Shown: in pieces, positions 6,192 through 6,999 of the stretch
Numbering within the stretch: the first letter of the stretch is position 1
How the letters are laid out: each line of letters opens with the position of its first letter
Assembly (NCBI GenBank): GCA_025964935.1
Contig: JAOPXW010000381.1
Span: 1 to 6,999, forward strand
Direction of reading: 5' to 3'
DNA length: 6,999 nt
Origin: Friedmanniella sp.
GTDB lineage: Bacteria > Actinomycetota > Actinomycetes > Propionibacteriales > Propionibacteriaceae
Notes under the pieces: generated by a model
Told to the model about the DNA's origin: nothing
Database searches by the model: none
The model's input: the letters and a program-made list of their open reading frames with translations, nothing else
Position numbers and translations under genes: made by a program

Positions 6192-6467
6192 TCAGCCGCC
6201 GGCGACGGCCGGGATGATCGAGATCTTGGTGCCGTCGGGCACCGGGGCCGCCAAGCCGCCGATGAAGCGCACGTCGTCGTCGGCCACGTACACGTTGACG
6301 AAGCGGCGGAGGGCCCCGGCGTCGTCCAGGATCCGCGCCCGCAGCCCGGGGTAGTTACTCTCCAGGGAGTCCAGCACCTCGGCGAGGGTGCCGCCGTCGG
6401 CGCTGACCTCGCCCGTCCCGGAGGTATAGGTGCGCAGGATGGTGGGGATACGAACGGTGGCACTCAT
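6192..6467 (-). CDS. CysO/MoaD/ThiS-like ubiquitin-fold sulfur-carrier protein
   Basis: The 91-residue protein has the beta-grasp fold of sulfur carriers and ends in Gly-Gly (90-91). That tail would be adenylated by an E1-like MoeB/MoeZ enzyme and converted to a thiocarboxylate. Visible signatures are VRIPTILRTYTSG (5-17), LESNYPGL (35-42), FVNVYVADDDVRF (56-68) and the tail IIPAVAGG. From memory it is closest to mycobacterial CysO (about 93 residues, same PAVAGG tail), which supplies sulfur for cysteine synthesis with CysM. Here the upstream neighbour is threonine synthase instead. Its ATG (6467-6465) overlaps the thrC stop by four bases (ATGA), so translation is probably coupled. A weak GGAAGG lies ten bases upstream. 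No E1 enzyme, CysM or Mec-type protease is in the window. MoaD (molybdopterin) or ThiS (thiamine) roles are less likely given the CysO-like features. Confidence 0.9.
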   Translation of the reverse strand: MSATVRIPTILRTYTSGTGEVSADGGTLAEVLDSLESNYPGLRARILDDAGALRRFVNVYVADDDVRFIGGLAAPVPDGTKISIIPAVAGG

Positions 6468-6999
6468 GCCTGGTACGCCTTCCAGAAGTCGGTGAACGCC
6501 TCGTAGCGCGGCGGGATGGTGGTCTTGGGTCCGACCTTGCCCGCGACCGCGTCGAGGGTCTTCAGGCCGTCGCCGGAGTTGATCAGGACAGTCTCCTTGG
6601 CCGGGTCGAGGTCGCCCGAGGCGATCAGCTTGGCCGTGACCCCCAGGGTCACGCCGCCCGCCGTCTCGGCGAAGATGCCCTCGGTGCGGGCGAGGCGCTG
6701 GATGTTCTCGACCACGACCTCGTCGTCGACGTCGGCGACCCGACCCCCCGTACGCCGGACCACGTCGAGCACGTACGGCCCGTCGGCCGGGTTCCCGATG
6801 GCCAGCGACTTGGCGATGGTGTTCGGCTTGACCGGGGCGACGAAGTCGAGGTCGGCGCGGTAGGCCTGCGCGATCGGCGAGCAGCCGGTGGCCTGGGCGC
6901 CGTAGATGGTGACGGGCTTGGCCTCGACCAGGCCGAGCTTGACGAGCTCACCGAAGCCCTTGTCGATCTTGGTCAGCTGCGAGCCGGAGGCGACCGGGA
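6464..6999 (-). CDS. thrC: Threonine synthase, C-terminal part (incomplete at the window edge)
   Basis: About 177 C-terminal residues are present; the N-terminus with the PLP lysine lies beyond the right edge. The enzyme converts O-phosphohomoserine to threonine and phosphate, the last step of threonine synthesis, in the cytoplasm. Recognisable segments are PVASGSQLTKIDKGF at the edge, IYGAQATGCSPIAQA, KPNTIAKSLAIGNPADGPY, EGIFAETAGGVTLG and INSGDGLKT. The last contains the Ser-Gly-Asp region near the PLP ring nitrogen in fold-type II enzymes. No internal stop is seen. It is the upstream gene of the pair with the CysO-like carrier (ATGA overlap). No hom or thrB gene is visible on its downstream side, so it may be a copy outside the usual hom-thrC-thrB cluster. 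A thrC-related enzyme with a different nucleophile cannot be excluded from this fragment. Confidence 0.92.
   Translation of the reverse strand, partial: PVASGSQLTKIDKGFGELVKLGLVEAKPVTIYGAQATGCSPIAQAYRADLDFVAPVKPNTIAKSLAIGNPADGPYVLDVVRRTGGRVADVDDEVVVENIQRLARTEGIFAETAGGVTLGVTAKLIASGDLDPAKETVLINSGDGLKTLDAVAGKVGPKTTIPPRYEAFTDFWKAYQA

Overview
The window is very GC-rich, and its coding frames end almost every codon in G or C. That pattern, together with protein types typical of high-GC Gram-positives (an RqlH-type helicase, a CysO-like sulfur carrier beside threonine synthase, a short-class glucose-6-phosphate dehydrogenase), points to an actinobacterial chromosome. I cannot name the genus. I see no transposase, integrase, phage gene, CRISPR array, tRNA or rRNA. 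Genes are tightly packed and no gene-free stretch exceeds 150 bases.

Layout from left to right. (1) The last codons of an unidentified forward gene end at 75. (2) A reverse-strand pair, DUF1810 family then a VOC/glyoxalase-like protein (988 down to 139), is probably one transcript. Its 3' end carries a GC-rich repeat array and a hairpin facing the first gene. (3) A forward, stand-alone glucose-6-phosphate dehydrogenase gene (zwf, 1082-2503) diverges from DUF1810 across a 93-base promoter region. (4) A convergent 90-base gap holds a 20-bp tandem repeat and a bulged hairpin. (5) A reverse-strand RqlH-type helicase (4657-2594) has a RecQ motor, a tetracysteine zinc site and a phosphoribosyltransferase-like tail. 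(6) A divergent 138-base region carries two DnaA-box-like nonamers. (7) A forward FAD-dependent oxidoreductase (4796-6160) follows. (8) A reverse-strand pair, threonine synthase (incomplete, running off the right edge) then a CysO/MoaD-like ubiquitin-fold sulfur carrier, overlaps by four bases (ATGA).

Functionally these look like separate housekeeping or accessory units rather than one pathway. They are NADPH supply (zwf), DNA repair or recombination (RqlH), an orphan flavoenzyme, and a threonine synthase/sulfur-carrier operon. The thrC/CysO-like pair is the most interesting biochemical link. The PRPP-loop-degenerate tail of the helicase is the most interesting protein-level feature. I found no convincing evidence for a wholly new system.
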